Part shown: positions 14,545 to 22,248 of the stretch, in pieces
How positions within the stretch are numbered: the stretch's first letter is position 1
Layout of the letters: each line of letters begins with the position of its first letter
Origin: Methylorubrum thiocyanatum
Lineage (GTDB): Bacteria; Pseudomonadota; Alphaproteobacteria; Rhizobiales; Beijerinckiaceae
DNA: 64,000 nucleotides
Direction: 5' to 3'
Assembly: GCA_014138645.1 (NCBI GenBank)
Contig: JACJIB010000007.1
Coordinates: 248,001 to 312,000 of the forward strand
Notes under the pieces: generated by a model
Database searches by the model: none
Seen by the model: the letters and a program-made list of their open reading frames with translations, nothing else
Told to the model about the DNA's origin: nothing
Program-made: the position numbers and the translations under genes

Positions 14545-16338
14545 TCAGGCCGCGGCGGCGAGAGACTGCTCCGCGGGCCGCGCCGATCCCGGGCCGTCGT
14601 AGCCGGGGTGCCGGAGCTCGACCGGGAGCCAGCCCATCGGCAGGACCGAGGCGACCGCGTAGGCCACCAGGTCGCCCTTCTTCATGCCGGCGGCGCGGCG
14701 CCCCTCGGCCTCGCCGAGGACCTCGCCCACGATGGCGACCGCCACCGCCTTGGGCGCGCTCTTGAAGAACGCCTCGCCGTCGAACCGCTCGCGAAGCTCG
14801 GCCTGCAGGACGGACGGGTCAGGCAGTCCCATCAGCGCCTGGACGGACGGACGCTCCGACGGCGGCCGTGGCTTGGAGCCGTGCTCGCGGTAGAGCGTCT
14901 GGACGCCCCGGGCGGCGACGCCGGCCGCGACGACCAGGAGCTCGTCGACCGACATGGCTGACAGGCGGGCGACCAGGGACGCGAAGGCCTCCTTGTCCCG
15001 CAGCGCGGCCTGCGCACCGCCGACACCTTCGAGGCGGAGCTTCATGGGCGCCGCGTAGGCGTCCGCCGTCAGGGCCCCGGCCAGAAGCGCGACGAGGCCG
15101 GCGGTCGGTGACGAGCCCAGCGTGGCCTGGACGGCCGCGGTCGCGGTATCGCACAGCCTCTCGACCAGGGCGTTGGGAAGGCCGCTGCCCTCGGGCTCGG
15201 CCGCGGCAGCCGGCTCGGGCTTCGCCGGGGCGTCCTTGGGGCGGACGACGTACTGCTGGACGGCGATCTTGCCGTCGCGGCCCAGCATGACGACCAGGCC
15301 GGACCGGGCGCGATCCTCCGCACCGAGGGGGATGCGGGCAGCGGCCTCGATGGCGTCGATCTCGGCGTGCGCGGCCGCGATGGCCTCGTCGGTCGCGTTG
15401 TCGTCGTCGGCACCGAGATAGGCCTGGAGCTCGTCGTACCGGGCCTGCTCCTCAGCCGAGAACGCGCGTTGGCCGTCCTTCAGGCGCGGCCAGCTCCAGC
15501 TCCATTCGTACGCGATGTCCGCTTCCTTCGCGACCCAGCCCCAGCCCTCCTTGGCGCGGCGCTCGCACTCGGCGTCCAGACGCTCGTCGACGAGGCGCTT
15601 TAGCAGCGCGCGGTCGCTGACGACGTCGCTGCCGCCGAACAGGTCCTCGACGACCGTCCCGCCCGCGGCCTTGTAGGCTTTGGCGCCGACGTAGGAGAGC
15701 AGGTGCCCGACGGAACCGTCGACGCCGAGCTTCTCCCGGATCGACCAAGTGCGGCCGTCCTTGAGGACAGCTGCCAGCACGCGATCCTGGTCGGCATGGG
15801 ACGGGGCCAGCGTGAACGTGCGAACATCCTCGATCCGGACCTTGCCCGAACGCCAAGCGTCGAGCACCGCGGGACTGACGCCACCCAGGGCCAGCAGCTT
15901 CCGCACCTGCGCGACCGGCTGCCCGAACCGGGCCGCGACGTCCTTCTCCTTCATGCCGGCGCGCCGGAGCTCGGCGTAGGCCTCGACCTGGTCGGCCTCG
16001 TGCATCGGCGACTGGTTGACGTTGGCGGCGAGCCCGGCCTCCCGGGCGGTGTCGACGTCGCGCGCGGTGACCGGCACCTCGCTGTTCGACGCGAGATGCC
16101 CGGCCGCGACGAGGCCTTCGAGGGCGGCGTGTCGCCGGTTGCCGTCTACGACGTAGTGGTACCCGTCGCCGCCCGGGACGACGACGAGGGGCTGGATCAG
16201 ACCCAGGGCGTCGATGGACGCCGCGAGCGCGTCGAGGCCGGCGTCGCGCCCGGTCTTGCGCACGTTGACGACGCCGGCCGGGGCGTCGGGATGATGGCCG
16301 GGACGGATGGAGGACAGGGCGATCTGCATGGCGGTCAC
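14545..16338 (-). CDS. ParB/RepB-like DNA-binding protein (597 aa)
   Basis: The N-terminus has the ParB nuclease-like domain: ALGLIQPLVVVPGGDGYHYV, then DGNRRHAALEGL (CTP/DNA-contact region, about residues 45-75). A KorB-like helix-turn-helix follows (MKEKDVAARFGQPVAQVRKL, about 128-150). The remaining 400 residues are a long Ala/Glu-rich tail seen in plasmid and phage ParB-like proteins. No ParA partner is present, so the role may be transcriptional or in element maintenance rather than classical segregation. Confidence 0.8.
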   Translation of the reverse strand: MTAMQIALSSIRPGHHPDAPAGVVNVRKTGRDAGLDALAASIDALGLIQPLVVVPGGDGYHYVVDGNRRHAALEGLVAAGHLASNSEVPVTARDVDTAREAGLAANVNQSPMHEADQVEAYAELRRAGMKEKDVAARFGQPVAQVRKLLALGGVSPAVLDAWRSGKVRIEDVRTFTLAPSHADQDRVLAAVLKDGRTWSIREKLGVDGSVGHLLSYVGAKAYKAAGGTVVEDLFGGSDVVSDRALLKRLVDERLDAECERRAKEGWGWVAKEADIAYEWSWSWPRLKDGQRAFSAEEQARYDELQAYLGADDDNATDEAIAAAHAEIDAIEAAARIPLGAEDRARSGLVVMLGRDGKIAVQQYVVRPKDAPAKPEPAAAAEPEGSGLPNALVERLCDTATAAVQATLGSSPTAGLVALLAGALTADAYAAPMKLRLEGVGGAQAALRDKEAFASLVARLSAMSVDELLVVAAGVAARGVQTLYREHGSKPRPPSERPSVQALMGLPDPSVLQAELRERFDGEAFFKSAPKAVAVAIVGEVLGEAEGRRAAGMKKGDLVAYAVASVLPMGWLPVELRHPGYDGPGSARPAEQSLAAAA

Positions 16339-16365
16339 CTGCGATTGAGGGGGCGAGAATGGAAG

Positions 16366-16403
16366 GGCTGCGCCACCGTCGCCTGGCGCGTCGACGGAGG
16401 CTC
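16366..16403 (-). repeat. Intergenic GCGCCA hairpin, copy 2
   Basis: Partner of the block at 14501-14544, located between the gene ending at 16404 and the ParB-like start at 16338. The stem GCGCCA/TGGCGC and flanking bases are conserved. Confidence 0.55.
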
Positions 16404-16655
16404 TCAGAACGGGATCTCGTCGGGGTCGTCGGAGGTGAACCGGGCCCTGACGTCAGGCTCGGGCGTCTCGGCCGGCGGGCGACCGAGGAACCGCGCGAGC
16501 TCGGCATGCCACCGCTCCTCGCCGAGCCAGCGCTGCAGGTCAGCGGCCTCGACGTAGGCGAAGTGGGGGCCGTCAACGGGGCTTCCGCCGCTGTCGTAAG
16601 TCCCGCGCTCGTATCCGAGGCGGTAGGCCTCGCGGATGGCGTTGATGTCGCTCAC
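16404..16655 (-). CDS. Hypothetical protein (83 aa)
   Basis: A GTG start overlaps the upstream TGA (GTGA). The protein is acidic: AIREAYRLGYERGTYDSGGS, an aromatic middle, and an acidic end (FTSDDPDEIPF) like that of some single-strand DNA-binding or replication-accessory proteins. That resemblance is weak and the function is unknown. Confidence 0.55.
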   Translation of the reverse strand: MSDINAIREAYRLGYERGTYDSGGSPVDGPHFAYVEAADLQRWLGEERWHAELARFLGRPPAETPEPDVRARFTSDDPDEIPF

Positions 16656-16975
16656 GCATCCCTCCCGAGAGTGGCGGCGACGAGGGCGACCGCCGCAGCC
16701 ACGCCGGCCTCGCCGGAGGCCTGGACGGCGAGGAACTTGAAGGTCGAGCGCGGCGCGGCATCGTCGTGGATGGCGCCAGTCTTGGGATCGCGGCGCAGGC
16801 CGAGGTAGGCCAACACGGCGGGATGGATCGCCTGCCGTCCGAGGAGGCCATTGCTGACGGCCGTCTGGGCCGCTCCACGCGTGAGGGGGAGCTGCCGGGC
16901 GATGGCCTGCTGCGAGCCGGCTGCCTCGACGGCCTTGGCGAGCCGCTGTCGTGCTTGGCGTTCCGTCAGCGTCAT
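16652..16975 (-). CDS. Putative Cro-like HTH protein (107 aa)
   Basis: Residues 5-60 (RQARQRLAKAVEAAGSQQAI, RGAAQTAVSNGLLGRQAIHP, VLAYLGLRRD) match the pattern of short phage-type helix-turn-helix proteins, with a DNA-reading helix and a LGLRRDP ending. The C-terminus is hydrophobic and may dimerise. Its start overlaps the upstream stop by 4 bases. Confidence 0.6.
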   Translation of the reverse strand: MTLTERQARQRLAKAVEAAGSQQAIARQLPLTRGAAQTAVSNGLLGRQAIHPAVLAYLGLRRDPKTGAIHDDAAPRSTFKFLAVQASGEAGVAAAVALVAATLGRDA

Positions 16976-17412
16976 GCCGGCCTCCCCGGGGTGAGGCGCG
17001 GAAGCCGCGCGCCGCGGATCGGCATCTGCGGCCGGGTCGAGGCGGCGGAGGCGGGCGCCGGTTCGGCCTCCGCCGCGGCCTTGGCCTCGGCCCGGGCGCG
17101 GGCGGCGGCGAAGGCGTCGTAGGGCGACGTGACCCGCGGCGGGGGCGCCGGGGCGGGATCGGCGGCCTTGGGCGGCTCCGCGACCGGCGGACCGCTGCGG
17201 TACTCGGCGAGCATGCCGCTGAGCCGGGTGATCTCCTCCTTGGCCACCTTCTCCAATCGGAGCTTCGTTATCGTGACGTGGTCCCGCAGGCCCTCGCCCT
17301 GCGCGATCTCCAGGCCGTCCGCGACGTAGTGGCATTCGAAAATCAGGTCGGCGAGGCGCTTGCGCGTCTGCACGGGATCGAGGTCCCGGAGCCCGTTCGT
17401 CCACTTATCCAT
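16972..17412 (-). CDS. Hypothetical protein with Ala/Pro-rich tail (146 aa)
   Basis: The N-terminal 75 residues are a helical domain (KWTNGLRDLDPVQTRKRLAD, TKLRLEKVAKEEITRLSGML). The rest is low-complexity Pro/Ala/Glu with a basic end. It overlaps both neighbours (ATGA and 8 bases). Function unknown. Confidence 0.55.
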   Translation of the reverse strand: MDKWTNGLRDLDPVQTRKRLADLIFECHYVADGLEIAQGEGLRDHVTITKLRLEKVAKEEITRLSGMLAEYRSGPPVAEPPKAADPAPAPPPRVTSPYDAFAAARARAEAKAAAEAEPAPASAASTRPQMPIRGARLPRLTPGRPA

Positions 17413-17590
17413 GGGACGCCTCCCCGCGGGCGACGGCGCGGCTGACGCGGCGCATTGCCTCGAATCGCTCGACGTCGCGGGCGACCTGGCGGCTCGGCGC
17501 GCCGGAGACCTTGTTGACCTTGGCCAGCGCCTTCGCGGCGGCCTTGCGAGCGGCGCGGTAGGACGCGGCCGGGTGGGAGGGCTTAGCCAT
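17405..17590 (-). CDS. Small basic protein (61 aa)
   Basis: Lys/Arg/Ala-rich helical peptide (YRAARKAAAKALAKVNKVSG, VARDVERFEAMRRVSRAVAR). It could bind nucleic acid. The 8-base overlaps on both sides and its place in the train support it. Confidence 0.5.
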   Translation of the reverse strand: MAKPSHPAASYRAARKAAAKALAKVNKVSGAPSRQVARDVERFEAMRRVSRAVARGEASHG

Positions 17591-17792
17591 GGGCCGCCTC
17601 CTTGAACCGGTACGTCGCGTCGGCCTTCTCGACGCCGAGCGCCTCCAGGATCGCCGGACCCGGCCCGCGGCGCCCCGCCAGGGCATCCAGGACGTAGGCC
17701 GTGCTGACGCCATGGCGGCGCGACCACGCCAGCGCGCTCCCCTCCATATCCACGCGCTGCCGTAGCAGCGCCCGCACTTCCTCCGCCGTCAC
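17583..17792 (-). CDS. Small HTH-like protein at the head of the train (69 aa)
   Basis: A GTG start; the protein contains an HTH-like run (GSALAWSRRHGVSTAYVLDA followed by LAGRRGPGPAILEALGV) typical of small Cro-type regulators. It is the promoter-proximal gene of the minus-strand train and faces a gene on the plus strand across a 190-base gap with an inverted repeat, so it may be the local repressor. Confidence 0.6.
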   Translation of the reverse strand: MTAEEVRALLRQRVDMEGSALAWSRRHGVSTAYVLDALAGRRGPGPAILEALGVEKADATYRFKEAAHG

Positions 17793-17876
17793 CGACGCCC
17801 CCCCCTGAAGCTATTGACGCTTTATAGCGTTCCAGCTTCAATTGGAATCGTCAAGTCCAATTCGGCATTGGGGACA

Positions 17877-17909
17877 ATTTGCACGCACGATGCCCTTCTG
17901 CGTGCAAAT
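17877..17909. promoter_or_regulatory. Perfect 10-bp inverted repeat in a divergent promoter region
   Basis: ATTTGCACGC (17877-17886) and GCGTGCAAAT (17900-17909) are exact complements 13 bases apart, between the divergent genes starting at 17792 and 17981. The position fits an operator, perhaps for the HTH protein encoded beside it. An AT-rich CGCTATAAAGCG palindrome on the minus strand near 17818-17829 may mark the promoter. Confidence 0.55.
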
Positions 17910-17980
17910 CGTTCCCAAGGCAGATGCTTCGAGCTTCGAAGGATTACACGATTAATGCTTGTCGGCGATCGAAGGACGGA

Positions 17981-18484
17981 ATGCGCGATCCTTCAAGGAT
18001 CGGGGCCGCAGTCCTTGCTCTCCCCGCCTGGGAGCAGGCCTTCGAGGCCGTCATGTTTAAGGATAGCCTGTCGCTGGGTGCGCGCTTTTGTCCTGTGGAG
18101 AAGGCCGACGGCGACGACCGGGCTCGCTACGAGCTCGCCCCCGGGACCGTCGTCGCGGTCGCAGGGGCGCGGTCCAGCAGCCCCCAGCGGGCCTACGCCG
18201 TCGGCGAGGACAGCACCGTCGAGGAGATCAGCGCCGCGGCGGCCGAGGACCGAATCGATCCCGCGGGGGCGGCCCGGCGTGCGTGGCGACGGCGCTGCGC
18301 CCGCGTCGGGCTGACGGAGACGCTCTACCGGTTCCCCGTCCCTGCCGGCCACGGCTACGAGGCGGAGTCGGTCAACGACTGGGCCGGGGAGGAGTACGTG
18401 GCTGCCTGCGTGCGGGCGACCGCCCGATGCGTATGGCTGCGTGCCGTCACGTACGAGGAGGCCGTCGCCCTCGGGCTAGCGTGA
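17981..18484 (+). CDS. Hypothetical protein (167 aa)
   Basis: A soluble protein with ordered stretches ARYELAPGTVVAVAGARSSS, TLYRFPVPAGHGYEAESVND and an end AVTYEEAVALGLA. The ATG at 17981 is chosen because AAGGAC precedes it; ATG 18053 is an alternative. It is the first plus-strand gene to the right of the divergent region. No family recognised. Confidence 0.5.
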   Translation: MRDPSRIGAAVLALPAWEQAFEAVMFKDSLSLGARFCPVEKADGDDRARYELAPGTVVAVAGARSSSPQRAYAVGEDSTVEEISAAAAEDRIDPAGAARRAWRRRCARVGLTETLYRFPVPAGHGYEAESVNDWAGEEYVAACVRATARCVWLRAVTYEEAVALGLA

Positions 18485-18560
18485 CGTACCGAGGGCGGCG
18501 CGTGTCGTATGCGTCGCCACGCGGCACTATCGAGGCGTCAGTCCACGGAGGGAGAATTCA

Positions 18561-19106
18561 ATGCAGCTTCTAGCAGCCATCGTCCGGGCGCTCGCCGCCG
18601 CCGGGCGCTTCACCTGGGTCACGGTCTGGGAGGGCGGCAAGTTCGTCTCGCGCCTCGTCCGCACGGCTCTGACGCCGCCCGATCCCGTCGGCGAGGCCGA
18701 GGCCGAGCTCGCGCACGAGCTGACGGCGCCCGTCGAGCAGGAGCCGTCCCCGGCGGAGCAGTGGGGCCGCGCCGCGATGCTCCATATGGCGGGCGAGCCC
18801 CAGGCCTCGGCCGGGGTCCTCGACGACGCTGCGCGGGCATACCTCGACACCCTGACCGTCGATCAACAAGTGGCGTTGTCGCAGAACGACCCCGCCACCA
18901 TCGGCCGGCATCTCCTCGGCGAGCGGCTGCTGCCCTCCCTGCCGCGGCCCCCGACGCCTGCGGAGTTCCGCGCCATCGAGGCGGCCCGCGCCGCAGCCGC
19001 GGCCGCCGAGGCGCAGCAGGAGATGGACGCGGACGATTTCAAGAACCGCCATTTCAAGCAGGTCCTCGACGACCTGATTGTCGAGGACCTGCCCAAGGCC
19101 GCCTGA
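18561..19106 (+). CDS. Hypothetical protein (181 aa)
   Basis: A strong GGAGGGAG ribosome binding site precedes the ATG. An amphipathic or signal-anchor-like N-terminus (MQLLAAIVRALAAAGRFTWV) is followed by a mostly helical acidic protein with a coiled segment (IEAARAAAAAAEAQQEMDAD) and an acidic end. A terminator follows the stop. Function unknown. Confidence 0.6.
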   Translation: MQLLAAIVRALAAAGRFTWVTVWEGGKFVSRLVRTALTPPDPVGEAEAELAHELTAPVEQEPSPAEQWGRAAMLHMAGEPQASAGVLDDAARAYLDTLTVDQQVALSQNDPATIGRHLLGERLLPSLPRPPTPAEFRAIEAARAAAAAAEAQQEMDADDFKNRHFKQVLDDLIVEDLPKAA

Positions 19107-19129
19107 TCGCGCCATCGCCGGCAACACGA

Positions 19130-19161
19130 AGCCTGCCCCGGGCGACCAGGGCGGGCTTTTT
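19130..19161 (+). terminator. Rho-independent terminator
   Basis: AGCCTGCCC (19130-19138) pairs with GGGCGGGCT (19149-19157), followed by TTTTT. It lies 24 bases after the 181-residue gene. Confidence 0.75.
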
Positions 19162-19256
19162 CGCGCCCCAAGAAATTCTGTAGATAACTGTCTGACTTGC
19201 TTGTTTTCAGTTGACTCTTTCCCGCCGCACACATCCTGACCCGTGCTGCGCCCGAG

Positions 19257-19529
19257 TTAGCCCCGCGTGCGCTTGGCGGCGATTGCCTTCCGCAAGATCG
19301 CGTCCCGGAGCCGGTCGTCACCGGCACGGACCTCGGCGGCGACGGCGGCCGCGACGCGCCGGGCCCGGACGACCGCAGCCTGCCGACGGATGTAGGCGGC
19401 CTCGTTGTAGGCGGCGTTGAGCTCCAGCCGCTGCGCGATAAGGACGCTGCCCAGGCCCAGGGCGCCGGTCGTCAGGACGCTGTCGAAGCTCTCGGCCACC
19501 TGGCTGGCATTGGTATGGTAAGACGGCAT
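19257..19529 (-). CDS. Hypothetical helical protein (90 aa)
   Basis: The ATG at 19529 (MPSYHTNASQVAESFDSVLT) is chosen because GGAGG lies seven to ten bases upstream; an ATG 27 bases earlier is weaker. The rest is one long basic helix (AYNEAAYIRRQAAVVRARRV). Function unknown. Confidence 0.55.
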   Translation of the reverse strand: MPSYHTNASQVAESFDSVLTTGALGLGSVLIAQRLELNAAYNEAAYIRRQAAVVRARRVAAAVAAEVRAGDDRLRDAILRKAIAAKRTRG

Positions 19530-19819
19530 CGGGGTGACCTCCTCGGGCAGCGGCACGCTCAGGAGATCGGGATCCCGAGTCCCCTGTCCAGCCTCCTCGT
19601 GGGGATGTGGTTACCGAAGTCCCTGGCCCCTGTGATAGCCGCTTTTGCCGGTCCCGTTTGTACGCCCTCGAATACAGCGCTCTCAGGGCGAAGTGTTCGT
19701 ATGCATGCCTTGCCGCCCCGTTACCTCCGCACCGGATAACGCCGCAGTGGCACACTGTAACGAAAGTTCAAACCGATTTTGGCCGTCCCGGAAGTCGATC
19801 CAGGACGGCGCGACCGCCT

Positions 19820-20204
19820 TCACTGGAGGGCGATGTAGCCGATCTGATCGGCCAGGGCGGCGTCCTACGTCGAGGGGGCCACGAGGGTGACGACGTCGCC
19901 CTGATTGACGAGGAAGGGCTGCCCGCCGGTCGTCGTGAACGTGGTCACCGGCTTGCCGGCGCCGTAGACGACCGTGCCGACCGTCGACGGCCAGCGTCAG
20001 GACGGTCTGCGCGGCGACCTCGGTGCTCGCCTTGCCGGCCGATCCCAGGCGCGCCGAGAGACCGCCGGACTGGTTCAGGCCGAGGTAGCCAGTTGGGTCC
20101 CCTCTGCAATCGATGTACGAGCTTCTGACCCATAGCGGCCCCTCCACACCGCGGCCTTCGTCGTCCGCTACGACGCGGGAAGCGGACATCGTAAAGGTAC
20201 TCAT
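19820..20204 (-). pseudogene. Decayed phage-structural-like gene
   Basis: The first part reads MSTFTMSASRVVADDEGRGV, then LWVRSSYIDCRGDPTGYLGL and TEVAAQTVLTLAVDG. A frameshift near 19983-19988 moves the frame to VGTVVYGAGKPVTTFTTTGG and NQGDVVTLVAPST, where a TAG interrupts before DAALADQIGYIALQ and a TGA. The repetitive Gly/Thr/Val beta pattern is like phage tail or decoration proteins, but no specific family is recognised. Frameshift plus stop argue for a dead gene. Confidence 0.5.
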
Positions 20205-20555
20205 GGCCTCACTGGTCGGGCGGATGCAGCGCGTGCCGTGAACCCTGCGAACAAGATCACCAACATCAGCGCCTTGTCGCTGCTGCCCGTGCTGACGCGT
20301 AGCTGTTGATAGTCGAGCCAGTGATCTGACTTCGAACACCAAAGTTCCGCACTGCGGCAACTTAGAGTAAATAAGGGCCGCCATCGCTAAGGCGGTCCTT
20401 ATTTGTTACTACCGGCTCAAATCACCCCCGTGGTGGCTCTGTCTGGCCTCTTCGGGAACAACGGTAGCAAGGCGGCACCGGTGAGCCGCGATGGCCTTCC
20501 GGGCGAAGCCGAAGAAGGGTGACAAGGAAGTGCGCGCAGCTGGTGACTTCATATT
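20205..20555. other. Gap at the right side of the element
   Basis: No convincing gene. It contains a bidirectional terminator (20369-20404). A tiny open frame (ATG 20491, 26 codons) runs into the ArsR operator and is probably accidental. I looked for a copy of the tRNA-Gly 3' end here and did not find one. Confidence 0.4.
20369..20404. terminator. Bidirectional hairpin terminator
   Basis: AAATAAGGGCCGCC and GGCGGTCCTTATTT form a 14-bp stem with one mismatch around an 8-base loop, with A- and T-rich flanks on both sides. It separates the element-like region from the sulfur-stress genes. Confidence 0.65.
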
Positions 20556-20580
20556 AGAATTACCTAAATAAGGTAATTCT
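20556..20580. promoter_or_regulatory. Palindromic operator upstream of the ArsR gene
   Basis: AGAATTACCT (20556-20565) and AGGTAATTCT (20571-20580) are exact complements with a 5-base AT spacer, ending 21 bases before the ArsR start. This is the normal place and shape for an autoregulatory ArsR-family site. Confidence 0.75.
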
Positions 20581-20601
20581 GACATACTGGAACATCGACC
20601 G

Positions 20602-20925
20602 ATGGACGCCGTCACGCCGACCGACCTGATGCGCCTGCAGGACAAGGCGGCCGACGCGGCCCGCCTGCTGCGTCTCCTCGCCAGCGAGAAGCGGTTGCTG
20701 ATCCTGTGCCTGCTGGTCGCCCGCGGCGAGATGGACGTGACTAGCCTCGCCGGGGAGGTCGAGCTCAGCCAATCGGCCCTGTCGCAGCACCTCGCCAAGC
20801 TGCGCGAGGACGGGTTGGTCGCCTTCCGGCGCGAGAGCCAGACCATCCACTACCGGCTGGAGGACCCCAGGGCCGCGCGGGTGCTGGCGACCCTCAAGGA
20901 CATCTTCTGCCCCGATCTTGGCTGA
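20602..20925 (+). CDS. ArsR-family persulfide sensor, BigR/SqrR type
   Basis: A 107-residue winged-helix repressor; the recognition region is LSQSALSQHLAKLREDGLVA. Two cysteines, Cys36 (LLILCLLV) and Cys103 (DIFCPDLG), sit in the two helices and at the spacing (67) known for BigR and SqrR. In those proteins the pair forms a tetrasulfide or disulfide in response to persulfide and releases DNA. A palindromic operator lies just upstream. Likely targets are the sulfur and thiol genes nearby. Confidence 0.8.
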   Translation: MDAVTPTDLMRLQDKAADAARLLRLLASEKRLLILCLLVARGEMDVTSLAGEVELSQSALSQHLAKLREDGLVAFRRESQTIHYRLEDPRAARVLATLKDIFCPDLG

Positions 20926-20931
20926 CCGGTC

Positions 20932-22248
20932 TCAGCCCGCGGCGATCTCAGCCTCAAGCCCCGGGCGATCAGTTCGGTTGCGCAGGCGAAGGCTGAGGCC
21001 ACTTCGGCGGGACGCCATCTCGGCGATGGCGAGGCCGAGGCCGCTACCCGTCGCGCTCTTGTGGCGCCCCCGGAAGAACCGTGTCGTGACGTGGGGCAAC
21101 TCGTCCTCCGGAATGCCCGGTCCCTCGTCGCGAACGACGATGCCCCCACCATCCGGCCGCGCGCCCCAAGCCACCGTGCCGGTCTCCATGTGCTGCACGG
21201 CGTTCTCGTGCAAATTCCGGACGGCGAGGCGCAAGCCCTCCGGGTCAGCCCGCAGGATATAGCCGCGCAAGCCCGGGTCGATCTGGGTTCGAACCCCGGG
21301 GGGCGTCCCCATACCTTCCACGGTCTCCGTTACCAGTGCGCCGACGTCGACCTCCGCTAGGGAGGGTCTTTCCCCCGCGGCGTCGAGCCGGGCGGCGTCG
21401 AGCAACTGGCGGACGAGGCGCGTTGTCCGGTCGACGGCTGCCAGGATCTGGCGCAAAGCCGCCTTCGCCACGTCCGGGTCGGTGGCAACCATGGCGACCT
21501 GGGCCTGGACCTTGAGGCCAGCGAGCGGTGTTCGCAGCTCGTGCGCGGCGAAGGCGGTCACCTCCCGTTCGTGCCGGCGTGCGGATTCGACCTTGAGGAA
21601 TAGCCCGTTGAGAGCGTCGGCCAGGGGCCGCACCTCAGCGGGTGCGCGGCTCGCGTCGATGGCGCTCATGTCGTCCGCGTCGCGACCTGCGAGGTCCCGC
21701 GCCATCAGCCGCAAGGGACGCAAGCCCCGCCCGAGGCTCGCCCAGATCAGCATGCCGAGCAACGGCACCATCAGGATGGCGGGCGTGACCAGGCCCATGA
21801 TGAGGTCGGTGACGAGGCGCTCGCGTAGGCCGAGACGGTCACCGACCATGACCCGCACGCCCCTCTCGGCATCCTCCACGGTGAACACCCGCCAGGTCTC
21901 GCCGTCGACCTCGCGTTGCGAGAAGCCCGCCGGTGCGTCGGTCAGACGCCGCTCCGGGGCCCCGGTCGACCGTGCGACCATGCGTCCGTCGAGCGACCAG
22001 ATCTGGCAGGAAAGCTGCCGCTCGTAGGCCGTCGGGGCCGGGAAGGTTCGGCCCCCCCCGTTAGGGTCCGTGCCGCCGACCGCGCCCACCAGGGAGCTGA
22101 CCATGCGGGCAGCTTCCTGCAGGCGGTTGTCGAGGACCTGTTCCACCTCGCGCTTCGAGCCGAGGTAGATCCAGGCGACCGCGCTGAGCCAGATCAGGCC
22201 GGTGGCCAGCACGAGGATGGCGAAAAGCCTGACGCGGAGCGACCTCAT
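20932..22248 (-). CDS. PmrB/QseC-like sensor histidine kinase
   Basis: Inner-membrane kinase of 438 residues: TM1 about 8-30, a periplasmic sensor about 31-145, TM2 about 146-173, HAMP-like linker, HisKA with His236 in AAHELRTPLAGL, and HATPase with Asn349 (HENAVQH), DEGPGIP (374-380) and GSGLGLAI (401-408). All catalytic boxes are intact. It overlaps the response regulator gene by 4 bases (ATGA). The PmrB-like assignment comes from the box found next to the operon. Confidence 0.85.
   Translation of the reverse strand: MRSLRVRLFAILVLATGLIWLSAVAWIYLGSKREVEQVLDNRLQEAARMVSSLVGAVGGTDPNGGGRTFPAPTAYERQLSCQIWSLDGRMVARSTGAPERRLTDAPAGFSQREVDGETWRVFTVEDAERGVRVMVGDRLGLRERLVTDLIMGLVTPAILMVPLLGMLIWASLGRGLRPLRLMARDLAGRDADDMSAIDASRAPAEVRPLADALNGLFLKVESARRHEREVTAFAAHELRTPLAGLKVQAQVAMVATDPDVAKAALRQILAAVDRTTRLVRQLLDAARLDAAGERPSLAEVDVGALVTETVEGMGTPPGVRTQIDPGLRGYILRADPEGLRLAVRNLHENAVQHMETGTVAWGARPDGGGIVVRDEGPGIPEDELPHVTTRFFRGRHKSATGSGLGLAIAEMASRRSGLSLRLRNRTDRPGLEAEIAAG

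Noticed and set aside
7521..20404. CRISPR array, rRNA or additional tRNA genes
   Set aside because: I looked for regularly spaced repeats and for rRNA or tRNA signatures; apart from the tRNA-Gly half, none were seen.
20491..20571. 26-codon frame MAFRAKPKKGDKEVRAAGDF ending in the ArsR operator
   Set aside because: No ribosome binding site, and it runs into the operator palindrome; probably accidental.
20200..20600. Right-hand attachment site of the element
   Set aside because: No copy of the tRNA-Gly 3' sequence is visible here or elsewhere in the window, so the right border stays undefined.
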